Below are positions 1 through 7,742 of a stretch of DNA of 64,000 bases, one piece after another. The translations under genes and the position numbers were made by a program. The number at the start of each line of letters is the position of its first letter. Positions within the stretch are counted from its first letter, which is position 1. The notes below the pieces were generated by a model, which was not told where the DNA came from, ran no database searches, and saw only the letters and a program-made list of their open reading frames with translations. The stretch covers positions 124,001 to 188,000 of the forward strand of contig NZ_JASHJC010000002.1 of assembly GCF_030733385.1 (NCBI RefSeq). Direction: 5' to 3'. The DNA is from Roseovarius sp. MMSF_3359. GTDB lineage: Bacteria > Pseudomonadota > Alphaproteobacteria > Rhodobacterales > Rhodobacteraceae.

Positions 1-950
1 GCCGTGTCGAGATCCGGCACCACGATGATCGCGCCAAAGTCACGCCAGCTCGCCCCGGCAATCTCCCGCCGTTCCAGCGTCTCAAGCCGCCGGTCGATCG
101 CGGCGCTGACCTTTTGCGCGAAATCGGCGCTGTCGGTCACGAGGATGGACTGCGCGCTTTCGTCATGTTCCGCCTGGCTCAGCATATCGAGCGCAATCCA
201 ATCGGGATTGTTGTCCGCATCGGCGATGACAAGGATTTCCGACGGCCCGGCAATCATGTCGATGCCAACCTTGCCAAAAACCCGCCGCTTGGCGGCGGCG
301 ACAAAGGCGTTGCCCGGGCCGGTGATCTTGTCCACCGGCGCAATCGTTTCGGTGCCATAGGCCAGCGCCGCAATCGCCTGCGCGCCGCCGATGCGATAGA
401 CCTCATCGACGCCCGCCAGACGCGCCGCCAGAAGGACCAACGGGTTTGCTTCGTCGTCCGGCGTTGGCACGGTGATGGCCAGTCGCTCAACCCCCGCCAC
501 CTTGGCCGGGATCGCGTTCATCAGGACCGAAGACGGATAAGAGGCCAGACCACCCGGTACGTAGAGCCCCGCCGCACTCACCGGCGTCCAACGCCAGCCC
601 AGCATCGCGCCCTGCGCATCGGTCCAGCTTTCGTCGGCAGGCATCTGCCGCGCGTGATAGGCCCGGATACGCTCGGCCGCGAGCGCCAAGGCCGCACGCT
701 CGGCCTCCGGCACCTGCGCTATGAGCGCGTCAATCTCCGCTTCGGAAAACCGCAATTGGTCGGCGTCGAGCGTCATCCGGTCAAACCGTTCCGTCAGCTC
801 CAGCACGGCGGCATCGCCCCGCGCCCGAACATCCGCGATAATGCCTGCCACGACATCATCCACATCCGGGCTGTCCTCTCGCTTGGCCCCGAGCAGGGTC
901 GCAAAAGCCGTCTCGAAATCAGCGTCATTGGCGTTCAGAAATACCGGCAT
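1..950 (-). CDS. hisD: Histidinol dehydrogenase, 3' end outside the window
   Basis: Reading leftwards from the ATG at 950, the frame stays open to the window edge and gives 316 residues of a protein usually about 430 long. It contains the typical HisD stretches YVPGGLASYPSSVLMNA and, further on, GPGNAFVAAAKR followed by GPSEILVIAD. HisD oxidises L-histidinol to histidine in two NAD-dependent steps, the last reactions of histidine synthesis, in the cytoplasm. It lies 77 bp downstream of the DUF2948 gene on the same strand and is probably cotranscribed with it. The C-terminal metal- and substrate-binding residues are not visible here. Confidence 0.95.
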   Translation of the reverse strand, partial: MPVFLNANDADFETAFATLLGAKREDSPDVDDVVAGIIADVRARGDAAVLELTERFDRMTLDADQLRFSEAEIDALIAQVPEAERAALALAAERIRAYHARQMPADESWTDAQGAMLGWRWTPVSAAGLYVPGGLASYPSSVLMNAIPAKVAGVERLAITVPTPDDEANPLVLLAARLAGVDEVYRIGGAQAIAALAYGTETIAPVDKITGPGNAFVAAAKRRVFGKVGIDMIAGPSEILVIADADNNPDWIALDMLSQAEHDESAQSILVTDSADFAQKVSAAIDRRLETLERREIAGASWRDFGAIIVVPDLDT

Positions 951-1027
951 GGCGTGGGCTCCTTCGTCGGCCTGTGCCTTACGTCGATCCGCGCCGAGGC
1001 TCAAGCCTTGCAGCAAAGATCATGCCC

Positions 1028-1498
1028 TCAGGCGCCGTGATCCGGGGCTTTCTTTGACGGCGCGGCATAGGGCTGCGTCACATCCTTGAGCGTCACTTCG
1101 AGAGCCTCAACCGCCAGCCGGATCGCCCCGTCGCCCGCCAACGTCAGCAGGACCTCGCCCGCGCCATCCGCCCCCGGCTCATATGCGACGGTCAGCAGGG
1201 ACAGGATCAAACCCTTGTCCCCCCGGTCGATCCCCTGGCTGGCGACGCGCAGGACGTTGTCCACCACCAGAAGGCTGCGCACCCGTTCCGGTCCGTGCCG
1301 GTCGCGGCCATCATCCTCCCACCGAAACCGGTTCAGCAGGATGGCAAAGCGGCGGCGGCCTGCCTGCCATGTCATCTCGGTGATCGGGAAAACCGCGTCC
1401 TGCACCAGGGACGAGACCACCTCGAGGTCATCCGCATCCAGCGCGCCAAGGTTCAGCGGCGCCTCGCGTCCGTCTTCGAATTTCGCGTCCTGGCTCAT
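1028..1498 (-). CDS. DUF2948 family protein
   Basis: A 156-aa cytoplasmic protein recognised by overall sequence (early [19 protein letters not shown], then [15 protein letters not shown]) as the DUF2948 family, found in alphaproteobacteria typically between murA and hisD. No enzymatic motif is visible and its function is unknown to me. The ATG overlaps the murA stop by 4 bp (ATGA), so translation is likely coupled to murA. The frame has strong GC-rich codon use, consistent with a core gene. Confidence 0.85.
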   Translation of the reverse strand: MSQDAKFEDGREAPLNLGALDADDLEVVSSLVQDAVFPITEMTWQAGRRRFAILLNRFRWEDDGRDRHGPERVRSLLVVDNVLRVASQGIDRGDKGLILSLLTVAYEPGADGAGEVLLTLAGDGAIRLAVEALEVTLKDVTQPYAAPSKKAPDHGA

Positions 1499-2763
1499 CG
1501 GTTCGGCACCCGCTCGATCTTGGCGCCCACGCCCTCGAACTTGCGTACCACATGTTCGTAACCGCGATCGAGGTGATAAACCCGGCTGACCACGGTTTCG
1601 CCTTCGGCCGCGAGCCCCGCGAGGATCAGCGAGACACTGGCGCGCAAATCCGTCGCCATCACCGGCGCGCCCTTGAGGCGTTCAACACCGGTCACGGTGG
1701 CCGTCCCACCATGCACCTCGATCTGCGCGCCCATCCGGGTCAGTTCCGGCGCGTGCATGAAACGGTTTTCAAAAATCTTCTCTTCCAACACGCTGGTCCC
1801 CTCGGCGGTACACATCAGCGCCATCATCTGCGCCTGCAAATCCGTGGGGAAGCCCGGGAACGGCTCGGTCGTGACGTCAACGGCGCGAACCCGGCCATTC
1901 TTGCGCGCGACTTTCAGGCCCTTCTCGGTCTCGCTGACCGATATCCCAGCCGCATCGAGTTTTTCGCAAAACGCCCCCACGAGGTCGATCCGTCCGCCGA
2001 GGCATTCCACCTCACCGCCGCAGATCGCCGGGGCCAGCATATAGGTGCCCAATTCGATCCGGTCGGTCACCACCGGATGGGTTGCCCCGCCCAACCGGTC
2101 GACGCCCTGAATGGTGATCGTGCTGGTGCCATCGCCCTCGATCTGCGCGCCCATGCGGCGCAGGCAGGTCGCCAGATCGACGATCTCAGGCTCGCGCGCG
2201 GCGTTTTCCAGAACCGTCGTGCCCTTCGCCAAGGTGGCCGCCATGAGCACGTTTTCCGTGGCCCCGACCGACGCAAACCCGAAGGTTACTTTCGCGCCCT
2301 TCAACCCCTTCGGCGCCTTGGCATGCAGATAGCCATCGCGCAGCTCGATCTCGGCCCCCAATGCCTCAAGCCCCTGGATATGCAGATCCATCGGCCGCGC
2401 CCCGATGGCACAACCGCCCGGCAGCGACACAACCGCGTGCCCGAGCCGCGCCAGCATCGGCCCCAGCACGAGGTTCGAGGCGCGCATTTTCCGCACGATG
2501 TCATAGTCGGCCACATGGTTGTCGAGGTTATGGCTCGACATCACCAGGACCTGCCCGTCCTGCAGGCTCGACACCTCGCAGCCGAGCGAGGCCAGCAAAG
2601 CGGTCATGGTCTTGATATCCGAGAGGCGCGGCGCATTGGTCAGGGTCAGCGGCTCATCGCTCAGGATCGTCGCCGGCATCAGCGTGAGACAGGCGTTCTT
2701 GGCCCCGGCAATCGGAATTTGCCCGTCCAGCGGGCCATTGCCCGTCACCACAATCGAATCCAT
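1495..2763 (-). CDS. murA: UDP-N-acetylglucosamine 1-carboxyvinyltransferase
   Basis: 422 aa, the normal MurA length. It transfers enolpyruvate from PEP to UDP-GlcNAc, the first committed step of peptidoglycan precursor synthesis, in the cytoplasm. The N-terminus reads [26 protein letters not shown] with the AGAKNA motif. The fosfomycin-sensitive active-site cysteine is present at about residue 118 in [12 protein letters not shown], and [12 protein letters not shown] near residue 300 is also typical. It follows a 51-aa ORF by 5 bp and overlaps DUF2948 downstream. Confidence 0.97.
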   Translation of the reverse strand: MDSIVVTGNGPLDGQIPIAGAKNACLTLMPATILSDEPLTLTNAPRLSDIKTMTALLASLGCEVSSLQDGQVLVMSSHNLDNHVADYDIVRKMRASNLVLGPMLARLGHAVVSLPGGCAIGARPMDLHIQGLEALGAEIELRDGYLHAKAPKGLKGAKVTFGFASVGATENVLMAATLAKGTTVLENAAREPEIVDLATCLRRMGAQIEGDGTSTITIQGVDRLGGATHPVVTDRIELGTYMLAPAICGGEVECLGGRIDLVGAFCEKLDAAGISVSETEKGLKVARKNGRVRAVDVTTEPFPGFPTDLQAQMMALMCTAEGTSVLEEKIFENRFMHAPELTRMGAQIEVHGGTATVTGVERLKGAPVMATDLRASVSLILAGLAAEGETVVSRVYHLDRGYEHVVRKFEGVGAKIERVPNR

Positions 2764-2768
2764 CTGCT

Positions 2769-2924
2769 CTACCCTTCGCCTTCGCTCTTGCCTGCCTGTG
2801 CCGCACTACGTGCCCGCGTCTGCGCCTTACGCCGCGCCAGATTGGCTTTCAACGCCTGTTTCAGCCGGTCTTCGCGCGTTTCGCCCGTTTGTTTCGGTTT
2901 TTTGGTCGGCGCTTTTTTGTCCAT
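2769..2924 (-). CDS. Small basic protein upstream of murA (51 aa)
   Basis: The ATG at 2924 opens a 51-codon frame ending in TAG at 2769, only 5 bp before the murA start. The product is highly charged, beginning [19 protein letters not shown] and containing a helical stretch [15 protein letters not shown]. Its spacing and codon use fit a real leader gene of the murA transcript. I know no function for it. It could be a small conserved alphaproteobacterial protein, and comparison of murA loci would settle that. Confidence 0.6.
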   Translation of the reverse strand: MDKKAPTKKPKQTGETREDRLKQALKANLARRKAQTRARSAAQAGKSEGEG

Positions 2925-2967
2925 GTTAACTCTCTACATCAGCCGACAATTAGCGTCCAGATAACCC

Positions 2968-2996
2968 TTGCACCATATCCAATAAGCGTCTAATCA
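2968..2996 (+). promoter_or_regulatory. Probable sigma-70-type promoter of tRNA-Thr
   Basis: TTGCAC at 2968-2973 and TAATCA at 2991-2996 are separated by exactly 17 bp, and the -10 element ends 14 bp before the mature tRNA 5' end. Both hexamers are reasonable matches to the housekeeping consensus. The promoter lies outside the integrated element, so the tRNA keeps its own promoter after integration. Confidence 0.5.
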
Positions 2997-3010
2997 GCGC
3001 GCCACGACGT

Positions 3011-3085
3011 GCTGCTGTAGCTCAGTGGTAGAGCGCACCCTTGGTAAGGGTGAGGTCGGGAGTTCAATCCTCCCCAGCAGCACCA
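3011..3085 (+). tRNA. tRNA-Thr (anticodon GGT)
   Basis: A 75-nt cloverleaf can be folded by eye: acceptor GCTGCTG/CAGCAGC, D arm GCTC...GAGC, anticodon stem CACCC/GGGTG with loop TTGGTAA (anticodon GGT at 3043-3045), T arm GGGAG/CTCCC with loop TTCAATC, discriminator A and an encoded CCA at 3083-3085. It reads ACC threonine codons. Its 3' end is the attachment site of the element to its right and is left intact, because the integrated DNA supplies the same bases. Confidence 0.97.
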
Positions 3086-3086
3086 T
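3063..3086. repeat. attL: tRNA 3' end, left boundary of the element
   Basis: These 24 bp (T loop through CCA plus one base) recur at 23558-23581 with one mismatch; the last 17 bp, CTCCCCAGCAGCACCAT, are identical. The copy here is inside the functional tRNA gene. Such a repeat with a tyrosine integrase at the far end is the standard signature of tRNA-targeted site-specific integration. Confidence 0.93.
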
Positions 3087-3135
3087 TGAATACCATAAAA
3101 TATATATATTTCAATATCTTACACTATGTATGGTA

Positions 3136-3160
3136 ATTTCTATCCACCCTATTAACCACC
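3136..3160 (+). repeat. Putative left integrase arm-type site
   Basis: ATTTCTATCCACCCTA at 3136-3151 is identical to 23421-23436, and both copies continue with a second CCACC box (3156-3160 here). In the excised circle the two copies would flank the attachment core on either side in the same orientation, about 50 and 120 bp away. That is how arm-binding sites of tyrosine integrases are arranged. Function is inferred from position only. Confidence 0.55.
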
Positions 3161-3288
3161 TTCATGATCGGAAAACTTGAAATTCGCTGGTTAGCCTAAA
3201 ATAGGCTGGGCTCATTACGCTCTGGGGGACAATTGGTTTGGTTTCGATGCGTTCCGAGCCTGGAAGATTCGTAGGGCGATGTCGACCA

Positions 3289-3588
3289 CTAGCGTCTATT
3301 CCGAGTTGACGAGAACAGGTATTCAGACAGATCAGGTACGTGCTGTGGTTCGAGGCAATCACCGGCTTGTTTCTTCCAGAACCTAAACTTGTGAAATGAC
3401 GGCTTTATTCTTGCCATTCCCCGTGAGAGTGTCGAATGGAAAACACCTGACAACACGATTAGCCCAAGCCCAGTCAATCCACATAAGAGGTATGCCGTGA
3501 ATGCGAACCACAGTGGCCAGCCCGAAAATGCGACTATTGCAGCGAGCAACGAGCCCAGGAACATCGCGACGAAGATGATGACAGCCAT
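3289..3588 (-). CDS. Small membrane protein (99 aa)
   Basis: Starting at the ATG at 3588, which has GGGAG six bases upstream, the protein has two hydrophobic segments (about residues 2-23 and 26-48) separated by a short loop. A basic C-terminal half of about 50 residues follows (FHKFRFWKKQ region), which should lie in the cytoplasm by the positive-inside rule. A longer start at 3603 exists, but the Shine-Dalgarno sequence favours 3588. I recognise no family. It is the first gene inside the left end of the element. Confidence 0.6.
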   Translation of the reverse strand: MAVIIFVAMFLGSLLAAIVAFSGWPLWFAFTAYLLCGLTGLGLIVLSGVFHSTLSRGMARIKPSFHKFRFWKKQAGDCLEPQHVPDLSEYLFSSTRNRR

Positions 3589-3793
3589 AATTAACTCCCG
3601 CATAAGCTTAATTACTACAAGTTTAACAAGATACGAGTTTGGTTACTTAACGGTTAATTAAACCAAAATTCCCGACTTTCTGACATTGGCACTACCAATT
3701 GCTCAAGTGCGGGCTGATAGCAGATCAAGCGAAGTAGCGTTTTCTTAACTTCTTAGTGGCAAATTGTTAATCTCCACTAATGGGATTTAGAGA

Positions 3794-3958
3794 ATGGCAT
3801 TCTCAATTTTCTTTGGTTCGATAACTGCCGCCGCCGCTGCCTTGTTGTTGTTCTTGGTTTTAGTCCTCTTGCACGAACGGTTCGCGCGCCAAAGCAAGAA
3901 CAAGACCAAACAAATTTGCTTAAAGAGCGGCCAGTTAAATAGTGGTTCCAACAACTAG
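3794..3958 (+). CDS. Single-pass membrane microprotein (54 aa)
   Basis: An ATG at 3794, with GGGA eight bases upstream, opens 54 codons: a short N-terminus, a run of five alanines and then a Leu/Val-rich stretch (about residues 10-27, including LLLFLVLVLL). A basic and polar tail follows. The composition is that of a transmembrane anchor. A longer frame on the other strand (3777-4145) has no domain and no good start and looks like its shadow. No function can be assigned. Confidence 0.42.
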   Translation: MAFSIFFGSITAAAAALLLFLVLVLLHERFARQSKNKTKQICLKSGQLNSGSNN

Positions 3959-4041
3959 CATTCTGAAAAGACGTGGAAGCCCCATAGTGATTTCTTAATA
4001 TCTTGATGTAATTCATTGAGGATGTTGTTTGGGGGTCTGCA

Positions 4042-4308
4042 ATGAGTTTTCTCATCGGTTTTTCCATGATCGCAATGATTGCTGGAGTTTTTCTTCTGCC
4101 TGAGGCCTCCGTCTTTCGCCGCAGTTCTCTAGCAGGAAGAAACAAAGAGGCTGACGCACAACGTCACTGCATGGAAGAGGCCACTCGCCTTCTGCAAAGT
4201 GGCGCACCTGACTACAAAATTGAAGTGTGGCTATGTGCTGCCAGAGACCCCGAGACTGCGGAGCAAAAACTAAGGGACGGCCTGCCTGGTTACGGGTTGG
4301 CGTTCTGA
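4042..4308 (+). CDS. Family C small membrane-anchored protein, copy 1 (88 aa)
   Basis: The ATG at 4042 has GGGGG six bases upstream. Residues 1-19 form a hydrophobic anchor and the rest is soluble. The soluble part aligns with the protein at 11277-11540: here HCMEEATRLLQSGAP then IEVWLCAARDPETAEQKL, there FCVDVASLWMNCKGP then IDMWLLAACSPKTAKQM. The shared pattern is a Cys, a Gly-Pro-like turn, WL.AA, P.TA.Q and a final Leu. Two diverged copies in one element argue that the frame is real and was kept. The function is unknown to me. Confidence 0.65.
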   Translation: MSFLIGFSMIAMIAGVFLLPEASVFRRSSLAGRNKEADAQRHCMEEATRLLQSGAPDYKIEVWLCAARDPETAEQKLRDGLPGYGLAF

Positions 4309-4451
4309 CTTAGAAGCTATTGGCTTGAAACATATCGCAACTCCTTAGAAAAATTGGCGCGCTTAGCTGGTTTACCGAATTAACCCGGCAGGCGGGATGG
4401 CTGGTCCGTAGCAAGCTTCCAGAGAGCCGCGAAACACACGACTTTAGTGTT

Positions 4452-4571
4452 ATGGACGACCTCGACAAGCTCGATGCCCGTCTAAGCTCAAAGGACTGCT
4501 CCGAAAACCTAATGTTGTTGCTGGAACTAGACGGGTTCTTGCATGGGACTGCCTGTGGCCGCACCGAATGA
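4452..4571 (+). pseudogene. UPF0149 (YecA/YgfB)-like N-terminal fragment
   Basis: The 39-codon frame from ATG 4452 reads MDDLDKLDARLSSKDCSENL and then LLLELDGFLHGTACG before a TGA. The LDGFL.G.A.G pattern and the preceding acidic helix resemble the start of UPF0149 proteins, which are normally 180 aa or more. The frame is also open upstream without a clear start. It is best read as a relic of a longer gene. The match was made by eye on a short segment and should be treated as tentative. Confidence 0.35.
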
Positions 4572-4740
4572 CGGTTCTGTAGAAAGGGCGGATGTATGGC
4601 TCGATTTGCTTCATTCTTTTTTTGCTGTTCTATCCTTTGGAACATGTTGCGAATTCCCCTGACCAATCGTAACTCTGCATTCTCCTTAGTCTCCATTTTT
4701 TGAGTATCTAACTTTCTTCTTGCAGCTGAGATCAAACACA

Positions 4741-4956
4741 GTGTCCAATATAGAAAACTTGACCGCTGAACTCTGTGATCAGCTGATGCAAAAAGCATCC
4801 TCAGGTGACCTCGAATGCGTCAAAAAGTCTGTGGCAATGCTCATCGAATACTCCGCCTTTGAGGTAGCTCGACACCGGAATTCAAGGGCTTCGGTCTCAC
4901 TGCTTGAAATCGCGAAGCAGTTTGAAGATTCTTTCCCTGTAGACGAAGCTACTTAA
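4741..4956 (+). CDS. Hypothetical small helical protein (71 aa)
   Basis: GTG at 4741 or TTG at 4720 could start this frame; neither has a strong ribosome binding site. I chose GTG because the sequence becomes coherent there (NIENLTAELCDQLMQ). The product is acidic and predicted all-helical, ending in FEDSFPVDEAT. It resembles the size and composition of the other small element proteins but does not clearly align with families A, B or C. A 24-bp inverted repeat follows the stop. Confidence 0.4.
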   Translation: MSNIENLTAELCDQLMQKASSGDLECVKKSVAMLIEYSAFEVARHRNSRASVSLLEIAKQFEDSFPVDEAT

Positions 4957-4971
4957 CGTTCGGAACTCGTT

Positions 4972-4995
4972 TCTGCCTTAGCTCGCGCGAGTTCC
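4972..4995. repeat. Inverted repeat after the 71-aa ORF
   Basis: GGAACTCG at 4972-4979 and CGAGTTCC at 4988-4995 are perfect 8-bp arms separated by 8 bases, 15 bp after the stop codon. No T tract follows on either side, so a role in termination is possible but unproven. The rest of 4996-5197 shows nothing I can name. Confidence 0.3.
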
Positions 4996-5197
4996 AGAAT
5001 CAGACTTCGTTTAGTCTAGGGTACTGCAAGCCAAACTGAAATGGCAGGTTGAGTCATTAAGAAGAACGCTCACTCAGAAGTATCAGTGTGATTATCTAGA
5101 CCGCCAAGCCATACCTCTCTAGTTCCAAAAATCGAAAACTCTACTCAAATGGTGACTTCGGGCTCAGAGCTGAGGTAGGCAAACTGGATTACACTTC

Positions 5198-5686
5198 TCA
5201 ACCCGACCTCGCCACCACCAACCTTGGCTCCTTGGGAAAGCTCCTGATATCAAACCAGGTGAACCGTGTACCGTCTGCGTTGGTCTTATTGCCCCACACC
5301 AGTCCATCTGATCCCTGTCGTATCAATCCCGCCCGGAACGCGCGCAGGTCAATCAGATACCAGCTATCAATTGCCGTCTGAGAAGCGTTGGCATGGCCGT
5401 AGAACAGCCAGTCACCCTTGCCGTTCACTATCTTGGACAGCTCAGTCTCCGCCCCTGAGGCGACGCGAGAGCGGATGGTGAACTGATGCGGGTATTGGGT
5501 GGCGTATCCCGGTCTGCGCACCCTTGCGGCTATCCGCATGTCACGAGCGTCCAGCATGAGCAAATCGGTTGCCTGGTGCCAGTCCAGCGGATCCGGTGAG
5601 GTTTCCAGCAGATGGCTCCCGACGATACGCTTGATCTGCGGCAAGAACTGGTCGGACCAATTACGGTTGGTTTGATAAATGTTCAT
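5198..5686 (-). CDS. Hypothetical phage-type protein (162 aa)
   Basis: A well-formed soluble protein starting MNIYQTNRNWSDQFLPQIK. Its middle part is rich in ARD/RIAARVRR, and the centre carries GDWLFYGHANASQ followed by WYLIDLRAFRAGL and WGNKTNADGTRFTWFDI. This has the look of proteins found in prophages and islands of the same bacterial group, but I cannot name a domain. It is the last gene of the minus-strand block that begins at 8372. The GC-rich third positions match that block rather than the AT-rich DNA around it. Confidence 0.65.
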   Translation of the reverse strand: MNIYQTNRNWSDQFLPQIKRIVGSHLLETSPDPLDWHQATDLLMLDARDMRIAARVRRPGYATQYPHQFTIRSRVASGAETELSKIVNGKGDWLFYGHANASQTAIDSWYLIDLRAFRAGLIRQGSDGLVWGNKTNADGTRFTWFDIRSFPKEPRLVVARSG

Positions 5687-5726
5687 ATCTCAAATGTCCC
5701 CTACAGGGGGTAGTTACTCACTAACG

Positions 5727-5939
5727 TCACTTTGGCTGCGGCACCTCCACCATGCCCTCGGCGACCGCAATAGCATCATCACAGGCGCGGCCCAGAGCCA
5801 GCAACAGAACAGGCAAACCATCGCCCGGCTGCGGCGCCTCGGTTTCGGCATTGGCTCTCTCGCTGGCCAATCCAGCCAGGCCCTGCACCTGTTCCATCGT
5901 CTCACGCAGGTATTCGTATTCATCCATCGTCAGTGGCAT
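5727..5939 (-). CDS. Hypothetical protein (70 aa)
   Basis: The ATG at 5939 is preceded by CGGAGAAA at a good distance. The product, MPLTMDEYEYLRETMEQVQG and onwards, is an acidic helical protein with a hydrophobic centre (LPVLLLALG) too short to be a membrane span. It lies in the same direction as its neighbours and 40 bp ahead of the 162-aa gene. An overlapping frame (5714-5923) is a shadow. Function unknown. Confidence 0.5.
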   Translation of the reverse strand: MPLTMDEYEYLRETMEQVQGLAGLASERANAETEAPQPGDGLPVLLLALGRACDDAIAVAEGMVEVPQPK

Positions 5940-6023
5940 GTGGCTTTCTCCGAAAAGGGTAACTTTAAATTCATATTTCTGTTGTTAATTGGCGATGTCA
6001 TATCTGACATTCGCACTGTGTTA

Positions 6024-6055
6024 GAAGCCTCGCCACTCATACCCGGCGGGGCTTC
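6024..6055 (+). terminator. Hairpin with T-rich tail
   Basis: GAAGCCTCGCC (6024-6034) and GGCGGGGCTTC (6045-6055) pair with one mismatch over a 10-base loop, followed on the plus strand by TTTCTTTCC. It would stop rightward transcription, although no rightward gene lies just before it. In the leftward direction it lies in the gap between 6190 and 5939 and may attenuate the block. The rest of this 250-bp gap shows no gene. Confidence 0.45.
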
Positions 6056-6189
6056 TTTCTTTCCCCACAGAATTTCCCAATCAGCGTAATACAAACTTCA
6101 TAATCTTCTCGTTAGGTGCCAACATTGCCTCGATAGGGGTATAGAGTTTGGGAGCCCCATCTAATCTGCTCACAGGGGCTTCCATTCTC

Positions 6190-6522
6190 TCAAAAGAAGT
6201 CCTCGCAAATGACCGCGACCTCAACGCCCTGGGCCTCCAGTGCTTCCAGGTTCGCAGAGACATAGGCAGGCTTGGTGCCAAGTGCCCTTTCATCTGCCAG
6301 GATGAGCTTGTCACCCGGTCGCATGATCTTGCACAGCAACTTGTAACCGGGACGGTCCATCACACGGCCTTCCCGAATGTCTGTCATCACGAGCTCGGCG
6401 CCCACGTAATAGGCCCGGCGCACGTTGATGTCCGCTGGTCCATTGCGGGGTTCAGCGACATAGCCAAACACCCGCTTGTTATCCTCACGGAAGGCTTCGG
6501 GATGACAGACACCGCAAGTCAT
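6190..6522 (-). CDS. Resolvase N-terminal-like domain protein, catalytic serine apparently absent
   Basis: 110 aa. Residues 18-105 follow the serine-recombinase N-terminal fold: VFGYVAEP at the first strand, ADINVRRAYYVGAELVM, DRPGYKLLCKIMRPGDKLI, then ALGTKPAYVSANLEAL and GVEVAVI. In true resolvases the first strand reads Y.RVS with the nucleophilic serine, but here the position is VAE. The conserved DRL.R arginine region is changed to DERALGT, and there is no DNA-binding C-terminus. It is probably a non-catalytic relative with a binding or regulatory role. Two CxxC-type cysteines sit at the start (CGVC). Confidence 0.55.
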   Translation of the reverse strand: MTCGVCHPEAFREDNKRVFGYVAEPRNGPADINVRRAYYVGAELVMTDIREGRVMDRPGYKLLCKIMRPGDKLILADERALGTKPAYVSANLEALEAQGVEVAVICEDFF

Positions 6523-6523
6523 C

Positions 6524-6778
6524 TCACCCCCTTTCCTGCGATGTCTGACTGGCTTTCGACAGAATTTCGTTCTGCCGCTGCAGCTCCAAGATTTCTTCCG
6601 TTAGCCTGCCCGCAATGTCACCAATGACCTCAAGAAGGTTCTGATAGCCGTCACGTTGTAGATTGACGTTCATGATGCTTTCCGAGGCGGCAACGCCTAC
6701 GCGAGCCAGAGACAAGATATGGCTTGCGCTCATGAAGGGGTCGCCGTCGATTTCGCGGTCGTAGATGTGGTCACTCAT
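6524..6778 (-). CDS. Hypothetical protein (84 aa)
   Basis: I place the start at ATG 6778, which overlaps the previous stop by 4 bp (ATGA); the longer upstream reading runs through the neighbouring gene in another frame. The product, MSDHIYDREIDGDPFMSASH and so on, is helical, with a C-terminal amphipathic or coiled-coil region (RLTEEILELQRQNEIL). It ends one base before the resolvase-like gene. No family is recognised. Confidence 0.55.
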   Translation of the reverse strand: MSDHIYDREIDGDPFMSASHILSLARVGVAASESIMNVNLQRDGYQNLLEVIGDIAGRLTEEILELQRQNEILSKASQTSQERG

Positions 6779-7227
6779 GCGACTTGCCCTTCTGCGAGTG
6801 TCTGCCTGACGCTGTAGACAACCGCGCTGGAGGGATCTTCCTCGGAATGACAATCGCCCCAATCAGCGATCCAGTAGTCGAGCTGCGCGATCATGCCTTC
6901 GCGGGTCTTCGCAACCGTCTGGCCGATGAGCGCGGAAAGCCTTGCTTCCTCAGCCTCCATCGCTTTGACAACGGGTTTGTCCCAGTCTTCCTCATGTCCG
7001 GATGCGGCCTTGCACCAGGTTGCACGGGCAACTTTCCATTCTTCGAGCCAGGCAACATGGGGGTCTGATTTGGCTTTGACCGCTTCCATTTCCTGGAATG
7101 CACCAAGTAACTCATGAGTGCGCCGGATCGCGTCCTGGTACCCGCGTTTGTACTCTTCCGAGTCATCGCCGCCAACATCAGTGGCCATGGTCGAGGCAAT
7201 CTCTTCGGGGTGGTCGAACTTACCCAT
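6775..7227 (-). CDS. Hypothetical acidic protein (150 aa)
   Basis: ATG 7227 has GGAGGGT just upstream, the strongest ribosome binding site in this block, so I prefer it to the 7293 start. The sequence, from MGKFDHPEEIASTM, is acidic and helical with a Trp-rich centre (HVAWLEEWKVARATW) and a second one near the end (LDYWIADWGDCHSEED). It is translationally coupled with its downstream neighbour. No domain is recognised; it looks like a phage accessory protein. Confidence 0.6.
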   Translation of the reverse strand: MGKFDHPEEIASTMATDVGGDDSEEYKRGYQDAIRRTHELLGAFQEMEAVKAKSDPHVAWLEEWKVARATWCKAASGHEEDWDKPVVKAMEAEEARLSALIGQTVAKTREGMIAQLDYWIADWGDCHSEEDPSSAVVYSVRQTLAEGQVA

Positions 7228-7228
7228 T

Positions 7229-7444
7229 TTACCCTCCTGCTTGAGCTGTTGTCTGGTTGTCGTCCCTGAACACTCGGCCAAGAGCATGACCAAGGCCTAG
7301 CAATGCCCTGATCTGCGGCTCGGTGCCTCTCTCTTTGCGGTCTGATTGCACGATGTCCCACACGACAATCTGCAGCGCATAGATGAGGTTTTCGGCGTCG
7401 TTGATGGCTCCGTGTGCGTCATCAATGTTGTCGCTGATGCTCAT
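7229..7444 (-). CDS. Hypothetical protein (71 aa)
   Basis: Begins MSISDNIDDAHGAINDAENL and overlaps the stop of the 93-aa gene by 4 bp (ATGA). Its own stop lies within the ribosome binding region of the next gene, so the three genes are tightly packed. It is predicted helical with a hydrophobic stretch around residues 20-32 (LIYALQIVVWDIV). The function is unknown. Confidence 0.55.
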   Translation of the reverse strand: MSISDNIDDAHGAINDAENLIYALQIVVWDIVQSDRKERGTEPQIRALLGLGHALGRVFRDDNQTTAQAGG

Positions 7445-7722
7445 GAAATCGCTCCCTCTTCTTTGGCGTTATGGTTTTGAAGCTTGAACTCCGCCCGGCG
7501 CAGCGCACGTTCCATCTTCCGGGCCTGGGTCTCAGCCGCGTCGATGTCGTCAGCGAGGCGCTCTGCCTTTTCGATGACCTCACAAATCAACGCATGGGTT
7601 GCGTTGCTGGCGGGGCTGCAGAACTTCTCGGTTTCGTCGTAGAGGATGCCGACGCCCTGGCAGAGGCCGTAAAGGAACACGGCATCTACCTTGATGTCGT
7701 CAAGGGGTTTGGGGGCTGTCAT
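7441..7722 (-). CDS. Hypothetical protein (93 aa)
   Basis: The N-terminus is MTAPKPLDDIKVDAVFLYGL. The second half is a long charged helix (EKAERLADDIDAAETQARKM) likely to form a coiled coil. It sits 20 bp after the 209-aa gene and overlaps the next gene by 4 bp, so it belongs to the same transcript. No known family is recognised. Confidence 0.55.
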   Translation of the reverse strand: MTAPKPLDDIKVDAVFLYGLCQGVGILYDETEKFCSPASNATHALICEVIEKAERLADDIDAAETQARKMERALRRAEFKLQNHNAKEEGAIS

Positions 7723-7742
7723 CAGCGTGCCTCTCTTGCTGG

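Noticed and set aside
1552..2964. 470-codon plus-strand frame opposite murA
   Set aside because: A shadow of the GC-rich murA gene; no domain, poor composition and no ribosome binding site.
3777..4145. 122-codon minus-strand frame
   Set aside because: Low-quality composition; the plus-strand membrane microprotein and family C gene explain this DNA better.
4310..4798. 162-codon minus-strand frame
   Set aside because: Ser/Arg-rich without structure; overlaps the UPF0149-like fragment and the 71-aa ORF on the other strand.
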